From CAWFFV01 sp963814985 (GTDB lineage: Bacteria; Chloroflexota; Ktedonobacteria; Ktedonobacterales; Ktedonobacteraceae): a DNA stretch of 64,000 nucleotides. Below, in pieces: positions 42,568-51,231 of the stretch. Position 1 is the stretch's first letter; every line of letters begins with the position of its first letter. The position numbers were made by a program, and so were the translations under genes. The notes beneath the pieces were generated by a model. It searched no databases, was not told the origin of the DNA, and saw only the letters and a list, made by a program, of their open reading frames with translations. The DNA lies in contig CAWFFV010000013.1 of NCBI GenBank assembly GCA_963814985.1, positions 124,001-188,000 of the forward strand. The letters run 5' to 3'.

Positions 42568-45069
42568 CTACTGCTGCAATCCACTTACAACACGAGCATA
42601 TTTTTCAGCAAGGGCCTGAGCCTGTTCATTTGAAACAGACTCAGCCACAACATGGAAGAGGGGACTATCGGCATCGGGCAGAACCAGTACCCACTCTTTT
42701 CCCAGATCGATCTTGATACCATCAATTGGCTTGGTACGACGTTCGCGATACTGCTCACTGAGAATACGCATTACTTTACCCTTGTGCTCCCATGGGCAGG
42801 TTACACGCGTACTGCTCATATAGTAAGCGGGCAGGTCATCCACCACCTCAGAGAGGCGCATATTGAAAGTTGCTAACAACTCCAGCAGTTTCGCAATAGC
42901 TAGCATCCCATCAAAGGCTGGTTGTAAGATGGGAAAGACAAATCCTCCCCGGCCATCGCCCACCAGGACCACTCCATCACGATTCGCAGCAGTCGTCAGA
43001 GCATGTGGTAACACCTTTGAGTGGTGAATATGGCCCTCATAGCGGTTGGCAATATGTTGCAATGCACTGGGTGCCGTCACAGGAGCAGCAACGGTACCAT
43101 TGCGTGTATTCCGCAATAACAGACTCGTCATCACGGCCAGCATCTTCATGCCATCAAGAATGCGCCCACGATCATCGACAACTGAGATACGTTCACCACT
43201 TGGATCGATACGAATACCCATGTCAGTATTCAATGCAGAACTGATGGTCGCCAGACGTTTCATATCTTTGTTAAGTTCATCTAACGAACGAGCAGTCGGT
43301 ACCTCATCGGTACTCGTGTTGAGTACAATCACTTCACAACCCAGGCGGTTGAAGATATTCGGCAGCAATTGCGTTGCGCTTCCGTGGGCATAATCGACCA
43401 CAAGTTGGAACTTGTTCCGACGTACAACATCGTGATTGACCACCTTGTTAAATCCCTCAAGATAGCGACCAATCACATCAACATCCCTTAATACCTCAAT
43501 TGCCCCAATTTCATCGAGATAGACACGACGAAAATCTTCACGGAAAAACAAGTTCTCGATTTTGCGCTCGGTGGTCTTGTGGATATCCAGACCATGCTGA
43601 TCAAAGAACTTGATATCTATCACACGCTGATCATGGGGAGCTACACGCACATGGACTCCGCCAACGGCATCAGTAGTACGAATATAGTAGCGTGCTACAG
43701 GAATGGGTACTTGATTAATATCATAGACATTGATACCACCCGACGGGAGACCAGCATTGACTCCACGCTTAATCATTCGCGATGTACGATGTCCGTCACG
43801 ATTGAGACAGACACTTGAACCTTTCGGCAAAATCGCACCATAGGCAGCACCAAGCTTGGTAGCAAACTCCGGCGTCAGATCAACATTTACTAATCCGCTC
43901 ACCCCATAACGGCTAAACAGACCGCGCCGTCCCTGGGACCCCCAGATAATGCTGGTATTGACGACGGCCCCTGCCTCGATCTCCTTATCCCGCCAGATCT
44001 TGACATTTGGTTGGATAATCGCACCCTCATGAATGATCGAGTTATCACCGATAACCGATCCCTCAAACATGACAGCTTTACTCTTGATGCTGGTCGAAGA
44101 ACCAACCAGGGCACCTCGTAACTCTGCACGTTCTCCAATGTACGAGTTATTCCAAACAATGCTCCGATCAACCTGCGCACGTTCATCTACAATAGTATAG
44201 TGGCCTATTGTGCTCGGCCCATGAATAATTGCACCAGCCCTGATCTTACAATCATGAGCCAGATAAAGAGGTCCATAGAGTTGGGCCTCCTCCGCAATTT
44301 CGACCCCTTCCTCACACCAGATGTTGTTCCCAATATTCTTTGCCGGAATCTCAATGTCCACAGATCCCTGCAAGGCGTCCGCGTTCGCACGCATATACTC
44401 ACTCAGGTTGCCAACATCACACCAGTATCCCCTGGACGCAACATAACCATAAATGGGGTCGCCCTGTCTGAGCATCAAAGGGAAAAGTTCCTGACTAAAG
44501 TCAAACGATTTATTCTTCTCAAAGTACGAAAAAATCTTCGGGTCCAGAACATAAATGCCTGTATTAATGGTATCGCTGAACACCTCACCCCAGCTTGGCT
44601 TCTCAAGAAACTGGGTGATATGTCCATCTTCGTTGGTAATAATGACGCCGTACTCCAGAGGATTATAGACATGGGCAAGGAGAAGCGTCGCAAGCGATTT
44701 CTTCTCCTGATGATATTTAACGAGGTCGGTCAGGTTATAGTCGGTAAGAGCATCTCCACTAATTACGAGGAAAGGTTCCGTAAGATGCTCTTCCGCATTT
44801 TTGACGCTTCCCGCCGTTCCCAATGGGACATCTTCACGTGAATAGGTAATGCGCATACCAAGTTGTGAGCCATTGCCAAAGTAATCTTCGATATTACTCG
44901 CCAGGTACTGAACCGTCACAATGACCTCGGTGATGCCATGACGCTTCAACAGATTGAGGATATGCTCCATTACGGGTTTGCCGGCAATAGGAACCATGGG
45001 CTTGGGTCGTCGAATTGTCAATGGTCGCAGCCTCGATCCTTCCCCTCCGGCCATTACAACCGCTTTCAT
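42568..45069 (-). CDS. mannose-1-phosphate guanylyltransferase / phosphomannomutase fusion
   Basis: 833 residues. The N-terminal nucleotidyltransferase (MKAVVMAGGEGSRLRPLT; KPMVPIAGKPVMEHI; about 1-235) is followed by left-handed beta-helix hexapeptide repeats (about 255-380) and an alpha-D-phosphohexomutase region (about 385-830). The predicted role is GDP-mannose or a related NDP-sugar supply for glycans. The mutase phosphoserine loop, normally TASHNP, reads VRVAPHDQRV here, with no serine, so the mutase half is probably inactive or regulatory. The start at 45069 has GGGAGG upstream; an in-frame extension to 45174 is unsupported. Confidence 0.88.
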   Translation of the reverse strand: MKAVVMAGGEGSRLRPLTIRRPKPMVPIAGKPVMEHILNLLKRHGITEVIVTVQYLASNIEDYFGNGSQLGMRITYSREDVPLGTAGSVKNAEEHLTEPFLVISGDALTDYNLTDLVKYHQEKKSLATLLLAHVYNPLEYGVIITNEDGHITQFLEKPSWGEVFSDTINTGIYVLDPKIFSYFEKNKSFDFSQELFPLMLRQGDPIYGYVASRGYWCDVGNLSEYMRANADALQGSVDIEIPAKNIGNNIWCEEGVEIAEEAQLYGPLYLAHDCKIRAGAIIHGPSTIGHYTIVDERAQVDRSIVWNNSYIGERAELRGALVGSSTSIKSKAVMFEGSVIGDNSIIHEGAIIQPNVKIWRDKEIEAGAVVNTSIIWGSQGRRGLFSRYGVSGLVNVDLTPEFATKLGAAYGAILPKGSSVCLNRDGHRTSRMIKRGVNAGLPSGGINVYDINQVPIPVARYYIRTTDAVGGVHVRVAPHDQRVIDIKFFDQHGLDIHKTTERKIENLFFREDFRRVYLDEIGAIEVLRDVDVIGRYLEGFNKVVNHDVVRRNKFQLVVDYAHGSATQLLPNIFNRLGCEVIVLNTSTDEVPTARSLDELNKDMKRLATISSALNTDMGIRIDPSGERISVVDDRGRILDGMKMLAVMTSLLLRNTRNGTVAAPVTAPSALQHIANRYEGHIHHSKVLPHALTTAANRDGVVLVGDGRGGFVFPILQPAFDGMLAIAKLLELLATFNMRLSEVVDDLPAYYMSSTRVTCPWEHKGKVMRILSEQYRERRTKPIDGIKIDLGKEWVLVLPDADSPLFHVVAESVSNEQAQALAEKYARVVSGLQQ

Positions 45070-45310
45070 AGAGGCCTCCCTTGTGTAATAAGCAACGTGC
45101 AAGTTGCCTACCTTAACTATCGGTGGAAAGAAATACAAATAAGAGGACGGCGTAGCAATGCCACGCCGTCCCATCTGCTCCGCTATATTTATTTTACAAC
45201 ATCACTAAAGCTTGCTGCAAGGGAATTTCCCAAGACCCACAAGGAACGATGCCTTTTTCCCGATAAAGAAAGAAGTAGAATGGCATCTCCCCTTGCCGGT
45301 TCCAGTCCGA

Positions 45311-45499
45311 CTACCAATCGCTTAAACGACCATGTTCTACGAGCCACCGGATAAAACGATGATAATTCGTCTCTTCGGTCGCCTTCTGCTCCTCGTATTC
45401 TTCCTGGAGTCGGATGAGTCGCTGAGCTTCCTCTACGGTGAAACCCTCATCCAGGAGGGCATCGATGAGCAGGTCAAGGTATTGTTGCTGTTGCTGCAT
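45311..45499 (-). CDS. small Gln/Glu-rich protein, 62 aa
   Basis: Unrecognised helical protein, beginning MQQQQQYLDLLIDALLDEG with a Glu-rich heptad-like middle (EEAQRLIRLQEEYEEQKATEE). AAGGAGGAC lies upstream of ATG 45499. Probably a real small gene with adaptor or regulatory character, but no function can be inferred. Confidence 0.6.
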   Translation of the reverse strand: MQQQQQYLDLLIDALLDEGFTVEEAQRLIRLQEEYEEQKATEETNYHRFIRWLVEHGRLSDW

Positions 45500-45989
45500 A
45501 TGAAAGTCCTCCTTCTTCTCGCCTTTGCATGTCTGTCTATACTTGATAAATGCGCATAAAGCATACGCACTCCACTCATTCTCTAACACTCGCCCCACGT
45601 GGCATCATAAAAATTCTTTCTGGAGACCCTCACGCCTTGTAACGGGATAGGTTCCTGACCTCCACGCAATTACAACAAAAGCACAACAGAGCAAACTCCT
45701 CAGAGTTGTCTTTGTGATTTGCAAACATGGATCATTCTACAATGTGGAGCGCGAGAGTAGCCCTTCTCTCGTTTCTGGCACTTCCCCTACTACCACCTTA
45801 CATGCTACTATATTTAGTATAGCGTATAATGGAACCTTTTTGCCAGGATTCGTATCTCAACTTCTACGAAAAATGCTAAAGTGGTTATGTCAAAATATAT
45901 CTTTCGGACTGTTTTAGCAAAATATCTCTGTCTTACCCAAAATTGGTAGGAGCTTGCAGCAGAATGAACAAAAGCATCCAGGAGCTAAG
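45500..45989. other. 490-base spacer
   Basis: AT-rich, no coding sequence I would defend (a 67-codon plus-strand ORF at 45714 lacks a ribosome-binding site). GTATAATGG at about 45820-45828 resembles a plus-strand -10. Confidence 0.35.
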
Positions 45990-46018
45990 GAAGGAACACA
46001 GGGGTAGTTTGTTCCTTC
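45990..46018 (-). terminator. terminator-like hairpin after DUF433 gene
   Basis: GAAGGAACA (45990-45998) and TGTTCCTTC (46010-46018), 9-bp stem with 11-base loop, directly after the minus-strand DUF433 gene. Confidence 0.5.
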
Positions 46019-46022
46019 ACTC

Positions 46023-46277
46023 TCAGCTAGCTCCCCAGGTCTCGTTACGAATATGACGCTTTATCTCCTCTTCATTATCATAAAAGTAACTGATAGCATC
46101 ATAAACCTGGGCCAAAGACAGGCGCTGACTATCAGCAATTTCTTCGGGGTCCTGTCCTCCCTGGAACAGCAAAATGATATGACGGACACCAGTACGTGTC
46201 CCCTCTACAATAGGCTCGCCGCCGTAGATGCTTGAATCATGGATAATGTAAGGATGGGCAGTACGTTCAATAGCCAT
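46023..46277 (-). CDS. DUF433-family protein (antitoxin-like)
   Basis: 84 residues, DUF433 signature: HPYIIHDSSIYGGEPIVEGTRTGVRHIILLFQGGQDPEEIADSQRLSLAQVYDAISYFYDN, best recognised by GGEPIVEGTR, LFQGGQDPEEI and LAQVYDAISYF. The fold is a helix-turn-helix of the VapB/ParD-like antitoxin type. In other genomes it is often followed by a DUF5615 PIN-like toxin; no such ORF is downstream here, so it is solitary. Confidence 0.85.
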   Translation of the reverse strand: MAIERTAHPYIIHDSSIYGGEPIVEGTRTGVRHIILLFQGGQDPEEIADSQRLSLAQVYDAISYFYDNEEEIKRHIRNETWGAS

Positions 46278-46568
46278 ACAAACCCCTTTCTGGGGACCCG
46301 TCTCGCTTTAGGGAACGGGAGGAAAGAAAGGTACCCACAGGTAAGCACCCTACTCTCAGATCACTTTCTCGCAAGTGTAGTTGTAGCATACCACGAGCGT
46401 CAACCTCCACCAGGCTTTCAGGCTTTCGGGTGAACATTCCCGCCTGATACGGACTACAACGGTAAAATTTCACACAATTTTCACAATCCACAATTCCCCT
46501 GGATTAGCCTCTCAAGCCATTTCACAGCAATTTTTTTACATTGCGCAAAACTAATTTTTCAGAAAAGC

Positions 46569-46597
46569 TTGACAACTGCTTAAATACAAGTTACAAT
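46569..46597 (+). promoter_or_regulatory. near-consensus sigma70 promoter
   Basis: TTGACA (46569-46574), 17-base spacer, TACAAT (46592-46597). The best promoter in the window. It drives the 24-residue ORF at 46625. Confidence 0.8.
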
Positions 46598-46624
46598 ACC
46601 GTCATCGAAAGGAGGTGGTGTGTA

Positions 46625-46699
46625 ATGGATCAATGTAGTCGCTGCACAGGCAGTGTAGGTGATTTTCACACCTTCCAGACAAGAGGGGTTCTGCTGTAG
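46625..46699 (+). CDS. 24-residue peptide with Cys-x-x-Cys
   Basis: Short ORF MDQCSRCTGSVGDFHTFQ... of 24 residues starting 7 bases after a strong Shine-Dalgarno (GGAGGTG, 46611-46617) under a near-consensus promoter, and followed by a strong hairpin (46706-46740). A zinc-binding knuckle or metal-responsive leader peptide is possible because of the CSRC pair plus His. A leader peptide for attenuation upstream of birA is another option. Function unknown. Confidence 0.5.
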   Translation: MDQCSRCTGSVGDFHTFQTRGVLL

Positions 46700-46705
46700 G
46701 TTTAC

Positions 46706-46740
46706 CTCTCGTGTCATCTGACTTCCAGGTCAGATGAGAG
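46706..46740 (+). promoter_or_regulatory. hairpin after the short peptide ORF
   Basis: CATCTGAC (46715-46722) pairs with GTCAGATG (46729-46736), extended by CTCT/AGAG with a 4-5-base bulge. No U tract follows, so not a classical terminator; it may protect the transcript or serve attenuation. Confidence 0.5.
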
Positions 46741-46993
46741 TTGAAAAACACACAAGGCTGGTAGTTAGCACATTTCTTACCTGTCTGTGCAGTACCTCAG
46801 AGCAAAAGCGAATTTTTTGTTTGCATTTGCTCTGGCTTTTGCATGTTTTCTTCTTCTCATTCGTTTTGCTCATCACTGACCATATTACCTCCGCCCGTCG
46901 AAGAGCGGGAATTTGCTAAACCAAAACCAGAATAGTACGAGTCTACTTCATACACTTTGTGAGATAATACTAGCTAGAAGTGGTAGAGCTTGA

Positions 46994-47852
46994 ACGAGCA
47001 GAGAAGTTACGTCCAGACACTTCAATATCGAAACATTACAAAATCGACTAGACACTCAGTTTTTCGGCATTGGAAATCGTTTAGTATTTTTGCCGATTGT
47101 AAATTCAACGAATACGTTGGCGATGCAACTGGCTCAGGATGAGCCAGAAGAGGGGGTGGTGGTACTTACTGATAGTCAAACCTCTGGTAAGGGACGACTA
47201 GGGCGACGCTGGGTAGATATGTCCGGGTGCAATGTCCTCTCATCTACCGTGCTCCGACCACAGTTTCCACCCTACTTTTTGGTCATGATGGCCTCACTAG
47301 CAGTCGTTGATGCGATTGCCGACTCCTGTGGAGTCACCGCGACCATTAAGTGGCCCAACGATGTTCTCATTAGAGACCGCAAGGTCGCAGGCATCCTGAT
47401 TGAAACCAGACATGACCACACTGGTCAGATGGTAGCCATTGTAGGTATCGGCATCAATGTAAATGGTGACTTCTCACAACTTATGGTGTATGAGTCCAAG
47501 CCACTACAAGAGTTAGTCACGACTGCCACAACGCTCCAGACCACTTGCGGTCATGTGGTAAGCCGTGAAACGTTGACCGCTTATTTGCTGCAACATTTGG
47601 AGAAACATTATCTCTCATTGCAACAAGAAGCGCAAAATCCCGTAGCTAATGGCTCCATTTCTCGGATGATACAGAGAGAAATGGCGTAGCCGACTATCCA
47701 CACTTAATCGTACTATTCAAGTACGACAAGGTGGTACGATCCTCAGTGGCATCGCTGAAGATGTGAATGAAACCGGAGAGCTGTTACTCCGCTGTCATTC
47801 AGGTGAACGGATCAGTATTACCTGGGGGGATGTTGGATATCCCACAGAGTAA
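46994..47852 (+). pseudogene. birA: biotin--protein ligase (BirA), frameshifted (+1)
   Basis: Biotin-[acetyl-CoA-carboxylase] ligase, about 280 residues if joined. Frame 1: FFGIGNRLVFLPIVNSTNT, TDSQTSGKGRLGRRW (ATP/biotin loop GRGRRGRxW type), VVDAIADSCGVTATIKWPNDVL, AGILIE and VGIGINVN. It stops at 47687-47689 after MIQREMA. The C-terminal domain (WRSRLSTLNRTIQVRQGG...EDVNETGELLLR...GDVGYPTE) continues in the +1 frame to 47852. One extra A in AGAGAAATGG would explain it. There is no N-terminal HTH repressor domain. The N-terminus is also unclear: the frame is open back to 46994 without ATG, so another defect or a rare start codon exists. Confidence 0.83.
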
Positions 47853-47919
47853 CTGGTACGATAAAATGTATTGGATTGGGAGGAGAGTACCTCCACCAAA
47901 CAACAAGGGGAAACAGAAG

Positions 47920-48384
47920 ATGGAGACACAGGACACATTCCTCACAAACGACGGACGACAACGCGCAATTAACCAACTGGAGTTCTTACGTACAATCAAG
48001 CGGCCAGAAGTTGCACAATACCTTCATGATGCCAAGGAAGCGGGCGATGTAATCGATAATGCAGCTTATGAGGATGCAAAGAACGAGCAGGCCCGCTTAG
48101 AAGGACGCATCATGGAGTTGGAGCAACTCCTGGCAAAAGCCAAACTGATTGATAACGTACGCACAGATATGGTTTCGCTCGGTTCCATTGTCCATCTCCG
48201 CACAAGCGATAATCGCGAATATCACTATACGCTGGTGGGAGCATTTGAAGCCAATCCCAGTGCCGGGCGTATCTCCAATAAATCACCCGTAGGCAGAGCA
48301 CTACTGGGACATAAACCTGGTGATCTTATTATCGTCTCGACACCCGGTGGCGTGAAGGAGTATACCATTCTCTCTATCGAGTAA
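47920..48384 (+). CDS. greA: transcription elongation factor GreA
   Basis: 154 residues from the ATG at 47920 (AAGGGGAAACAG upstream). N-terminal coiled-coil (NDGRQRAINQLEFLRTIKRPEVAQYLHDAKEAGDVIDNAAYEDAKNEQ, acidic tip with Asp-Val-Ile-Asp-Asn; key stretch EAGDVIDNAAYEDAKNEQ) inserts into the RNA polymerase secondary channel and stimulates transcript cleavage. The C-terminal FKBP-like domain ends SPVGRALLGHKPGDLIIVSTPGG. Upstream in-frame extension overlaps birA and is unsupported. A terminator follows at 48413. Confidence 0.93.
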   Translation: METQDTFLTNDGRQRAINQLEFLRTIKRPEVAQYLHDAKEAGDVIDNAAYEDAKNEQARLEGRIMELEQLLAKAKLIDNVRTDMVSLGSIVHLRTSDNREYHYTLVGAFEANPSAGRISNKSPVGRALLGHKPGDLIIVSTPGGVKEYTILSIE

Positions 48385-48412
48385 GAAATTCTCCTGAACT
48401 AACAGCATTCAA

Positions 48413-48447
48413 GCGACCCATGGCCCATTTGTAGAGGCTTCACGGGT
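48413..48447 (+). terminator. terminator downstream of greA
   Basis: CGACCC (48414-48419) pairs with GGGTCG (48434-48439), followed by a run of seven T. The 14-base interior contains a weaker GGCC/GGCT pairing. Confidence 0.65.
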
Positions 48448-48631
48448 CGTTTTTTTGTGGGTAAAAGTGCGGGTTCCACGAAATATGGGTATCCTGTCTA
48501 CCCAGCTAATCAAAACAATGTTACAATGGTTGGCACGATGTGCCGAGGAACAAGAAAAAGCATGCGACGACTTACCTACCAGATCAATATGCTGCTCGGC
48601 ACAATTTGTTGGAGGAAAAGAAGAACGACTT

Positions 48632-50119
48632 ATGGCTGACGAACGGGAGATACGACTACAGCGTTTGCATGCATTGCGGGAACAAGGTATTAATCCCTAC
48701 CCCAATTATGCAGAGCGTACACATACTATTACTGAGGTCCTACAGCATTTTGATGAACTAGCGGGGCCAGAAGGTTCCTATACACTGGTTGGCCGCATTC
48801 GCCTGATGCGTGAGATGGGCAAGGCGGCTTTCGCTAAACTCGAGGATGGAACAGGCAGCGTCCAGGTCTACTTCCGCATCAATGATGTGGGAGCAGATGC
48901 ATATCGTACTATCAAACTCTTAGATCTGGGCGATTTTATACAGGCTACAGGCTTCTTATTTGTGACTCGTACGGGAGAGCGTACACTACATGTACTCAGC
49001 TATCGCATTCTTGCCAAGGGCTTACGTCCTCTCCCAGAGAAGTTTCACGGGTTAGAAGACAAGGAAATCCGTCAGCGCAAGCGCTACCTCGATTTGATCG
49101 CCAATGGCGATGAGATCAAGCAGGTATTTATTACGCGCAGCCGGATGATTACGGCTATGCGCCGCTACCTGGATGAGCATGGCTTCTATGAGGTTGAGAC
49201 ACCCATTCTACAACCACTTTACGGTGGTGCAACGGCACGTCCCTTTATCACATATCATAATACTCTGGAACGCAATCTCTATCTACGTATCGCAGTAGAA
49301 TTATACCTTAAGCGTTTAATTGTGGGCGGCATTGAGCGGGTTTATGAAATAGGACGATATTTCCGCAATGAGGGGATTGATCGTAGCCATAACCCTGAAT
49401 TTACCGTGATGGAATGCTATCAAGCGTATGCAGACTATAATGATATGATGAAACTGGTTGAAGAGATGGTTGCTTTCATCGCACAAGAAGTTCAGGGATC
49501 ACCACGTATTAGCTACCAGGGTACAGAGATTGATCTGACGCCACCCTGGCCACGCATTCCTCTGCTCGACGCTATTGCTGAATATACAGGCATTGATGTC
49601 AATCGCTATCCCGACAAGGAGAGTCTGGCTGCACAGATGCGAGCACAAGGTTACGAGGCCGATCCTAAGTTGGGGCGTGGTCGTTTGATCGATGATCTGA
49701 AGAGTACCATATTCCGTCAGGGTATTCCATCTTTACGTCAGGCACTCTTTTTGACCGACTATCCATTAGATATCTCACCGCTAGCTAAGCAGCATCGAGC
49801 AACAGAGGGACTTGTTGAACGCTTCCAGCCGTTTATCGGTGGGCTAGAGATCGGCAACGCCTTCACAGAACTCAATGATCCACTTGATCAACGTGCCCGC
49901 TTTGAAGATCAGATGCGTCAACGCACCCAGGGCGATGATGAGGCTCAGGTCCTCGACGAAGATTTCCTGGAGGCAATGGAGGTGGGTATGCCTCCTACGG
50001 GTGGTATTGGCATCGGCATTGATCGCCTGGCCATGTTGATGGCTGATCAGGAGTCGATTCGTGATGTGATTCTCTTCCCCACCATGCGTAAAACTGCGGA
50101 AGAGATGCAAGGGGAATAA
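48632..50119 (+). CDS. lysS: lysyl-tRNA synthetase, class II
   Basis: 495 residues from ATG 48632 (GGAGGAAAAG upstream). The N-terminal OB-fold anticodon-binding domain (SYTLVGRIRLMREMGKAAFAKLEDGTG, about 48-150) precedes the class II catalytic core: motif 1 region RKRYLDLIAN, motif 2 FRNEGIDRSHNPEFT, and motif 3 GGIGIGIDRLAM. It charges tRNA-Lys. The 177 bases upstream that are open in frame have no family similarity. I looked for a T-box leader and saw none. Confidence 0.96.
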   Translation: MADEREIRLQRLHALREQGINPYPNYAERTHTITEVLQHFDELAGPEGSYTLVGRIRLMREMGKAAFAKLEDGTGSVQVYFRINDVGADAYRTIKLLDLGDFIQATGFLFVTRTGERTLHVLSYRILAKGLRPLPEKFHGLEDKEIRQRKRYLDLIANGDEIKQVFITRSRMITAMRRYLDEHGFYEVETPILQPLYGGATARPFITYHNTLERNLYLRIAVELYLKRLIVGGIERVYEIGRYFRNEGIDRSHNPEFTVMECYQAYADYNDMMKLVEEMVAFIAQEVQGSPRISYQGTEIDLTPPWPRIPLLDAIAEYTGIDVNRYPDKESLAAQMRAQGYEADPKLGRGRLIDDLKSTIFRQGIPSLRQALFLTDYPLDISPLAKQHRATEGLVERFQPFIGGLEIGNAFTELNDPLDQRARFEDQMRQRTQGDDEAQVLDEDFLEAMEVGMPPTGGIGIGIDRLAMLMADQESIRDVILFPTMRKTAEEMQGE

Positions 50120-50168
50120 GGCTCTCTTAGCCAATGGTCTGGTACATCTTCTCTGGGTTTTTCAGGAC

Positions 50169-50322
50169 GTAACGCCTCAGAGTCTCTTGTTCTGATTCCT
50201 CAGCGCCTGAGGCGCATCGCAAGTTGTTTTATGGCCGGTGGCAGAATTTGCGGCGCAAATTCTGCCACCGGCCTAATATGAGCGAGCCACCGCAGGTGGT
50301 GAGGAGATCAGAGAGATTCAGG
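50169..50322. repeat. family-A repeat, copy A6
   Basis: GTAACGCCTCAG left end; CTGATTCCTCAGCGCCTGAGGCGC; a perfect 20-bp central stem (50233-50252 with 50254-50273) of wholly different sequence (GGCCGGTGGCAGAATTTGCG); GCGAGCCACCGCAGGTGGTGAGG; ending near ATTCAGGA. The apex TTTGCGGCGCAAA is shared with A2/A3. It lies just 30 bases upstream of comF. Confidence 0.87.
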
Positions 50323-50352
50323 ATATCGGCAAGAGAGATAGGTGAAAAACAC

Positions 50353-51054
50353 ATGCCATTAAATCTAGCACAACACATTCTCGATCTCATCTTCCCTCCC
50401 CAATGCGCTTCCTGCAAATCTCACGGTTATCTTCTCTGTCCTGCCTGTCAGGCAAACATTCACCCTCTACCCCCTCCACGCTGTCGCCACTGCTATGCTC
50501 AACTCACTTCCTCTGGTCTCTGTATCACCTGCCAACGACATCCCTTACAAATAAGTGGACTACGCGCCGTGAGTACATATGAAGAACCACTACGTAGCTG
50601 TATTCATGCACTCAAATACAACGGAAACAAGCGATTAGCTGAACCGCTGGGATCACTGCTTGCTCAGGTTTTCCACACACAGAGAATGCAAGCGGATATC
50701 ATCCTCTCTGTCCCATTACATAGTGAACGACAACAACAGCGTGGCTATAATCATGCCACCTTACTGGCTCAGGTTTGCTCTACGCTGGTCGGTATTCCTC
50801 TCCAGGAGAAGATCCTGGTACGCCATCGTGCAACATCAGCTCAGGTAGGATTAGGGCCTCATGCGCGCCAACAAAACGTGGCAGGTGCCTTCCTCTATAT
50901 ACCCACAGGTACAATCCAGACGCTCTCCAGACGCCACATACTTCTCATCGATGATGTTTATACCACTGGAGCAACATTAGAGGCATGCGCCGCTCCACTA
51001 TTTGCGGCTGGCGCTGCATCGGTCTGGGGTCTGGTACTGACAAGACCAGCATAG
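50353..51054 (+). CDS. comF: ComF-family phosphoribosyltransferase-like protein
   Basis: 233 residues. N-terminal zinc ribbon of the double zinc ribbon type (PPQCASCKSHGYLLCPACQ, CRHCYAQL, CITCQRHP) followed by a PRTase fold: SVPLHSERQQQRGYNHATLLA and the PRPP loop LIDDVYTTGATLEAC. ComF proteins act in DNA uptake during competence; in other bacteria the role is less certain. The start is ATG 50353; no strong ribosome-binding site is visible. Located downstream of a family-A repeat. Confidence 0.93.
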   Translation: MPLNLAQHILDLIFPPQCASCKSHGYLLCPACQANIHPLPPPRCRHCYAQLTSSGLCITCQRHPLQISGLRAVSTYEEPLRSCIHALKYNGNKRLAEPLGSLLAQVFHTQRMQADIILSVPLHSERQQQRGYNHATLLAQVCSTLVGIPLQEKILVRHRATSAQVGLGPHARQQNVAGAFLYIPTGTIQTLSRRHILLIDDVYTTGATLEACAAPLFAAGAASVWGLVLTRPA

Positions 51055-51231
51055 GGAAAATACCTTCCACCAATTGACATTCTACAAGAGATTTATCTGT
51101 GGGTGTGTTATAATAACACACACAAGAATCATAATATACACTGAATAACAAGTAGCACTGATGCCTGTTAACAAAGCAATCAGAAGTCTATTTGTGCCTG
51201 ACTGACCTACCACTAGTAGAGAGGGGCCTTC

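Noticed and set aside
45714..45917. 67-codon plus-strand ORF in the spacer before the DUF433 gene
   Set aside because: No ribosome-binding site and no recognisable protein; composition like non-coding DNA.
46267..46491. Minus-strand ORF of 74 codons with several Cys upstream of the DUF433 gene
   Set aside because: No ATG or ribosome-binding site at its start, overlaps the DUF433 start and has no toxin-like features.
46734..46919. 61-codon plus-strand ORF with a hydrophobic middle after the short peptide gene
   Set aside because: No convincing ribosome-binding site; starts inside the hairpin and has an unusual Cys/Phe-rich composition.
48385..48631. Possible T-box leader upstream of lysS
   Set aside because: I looked for the TGGNACCGCG core and specifier loop and found neither; only the greA terminator is present.
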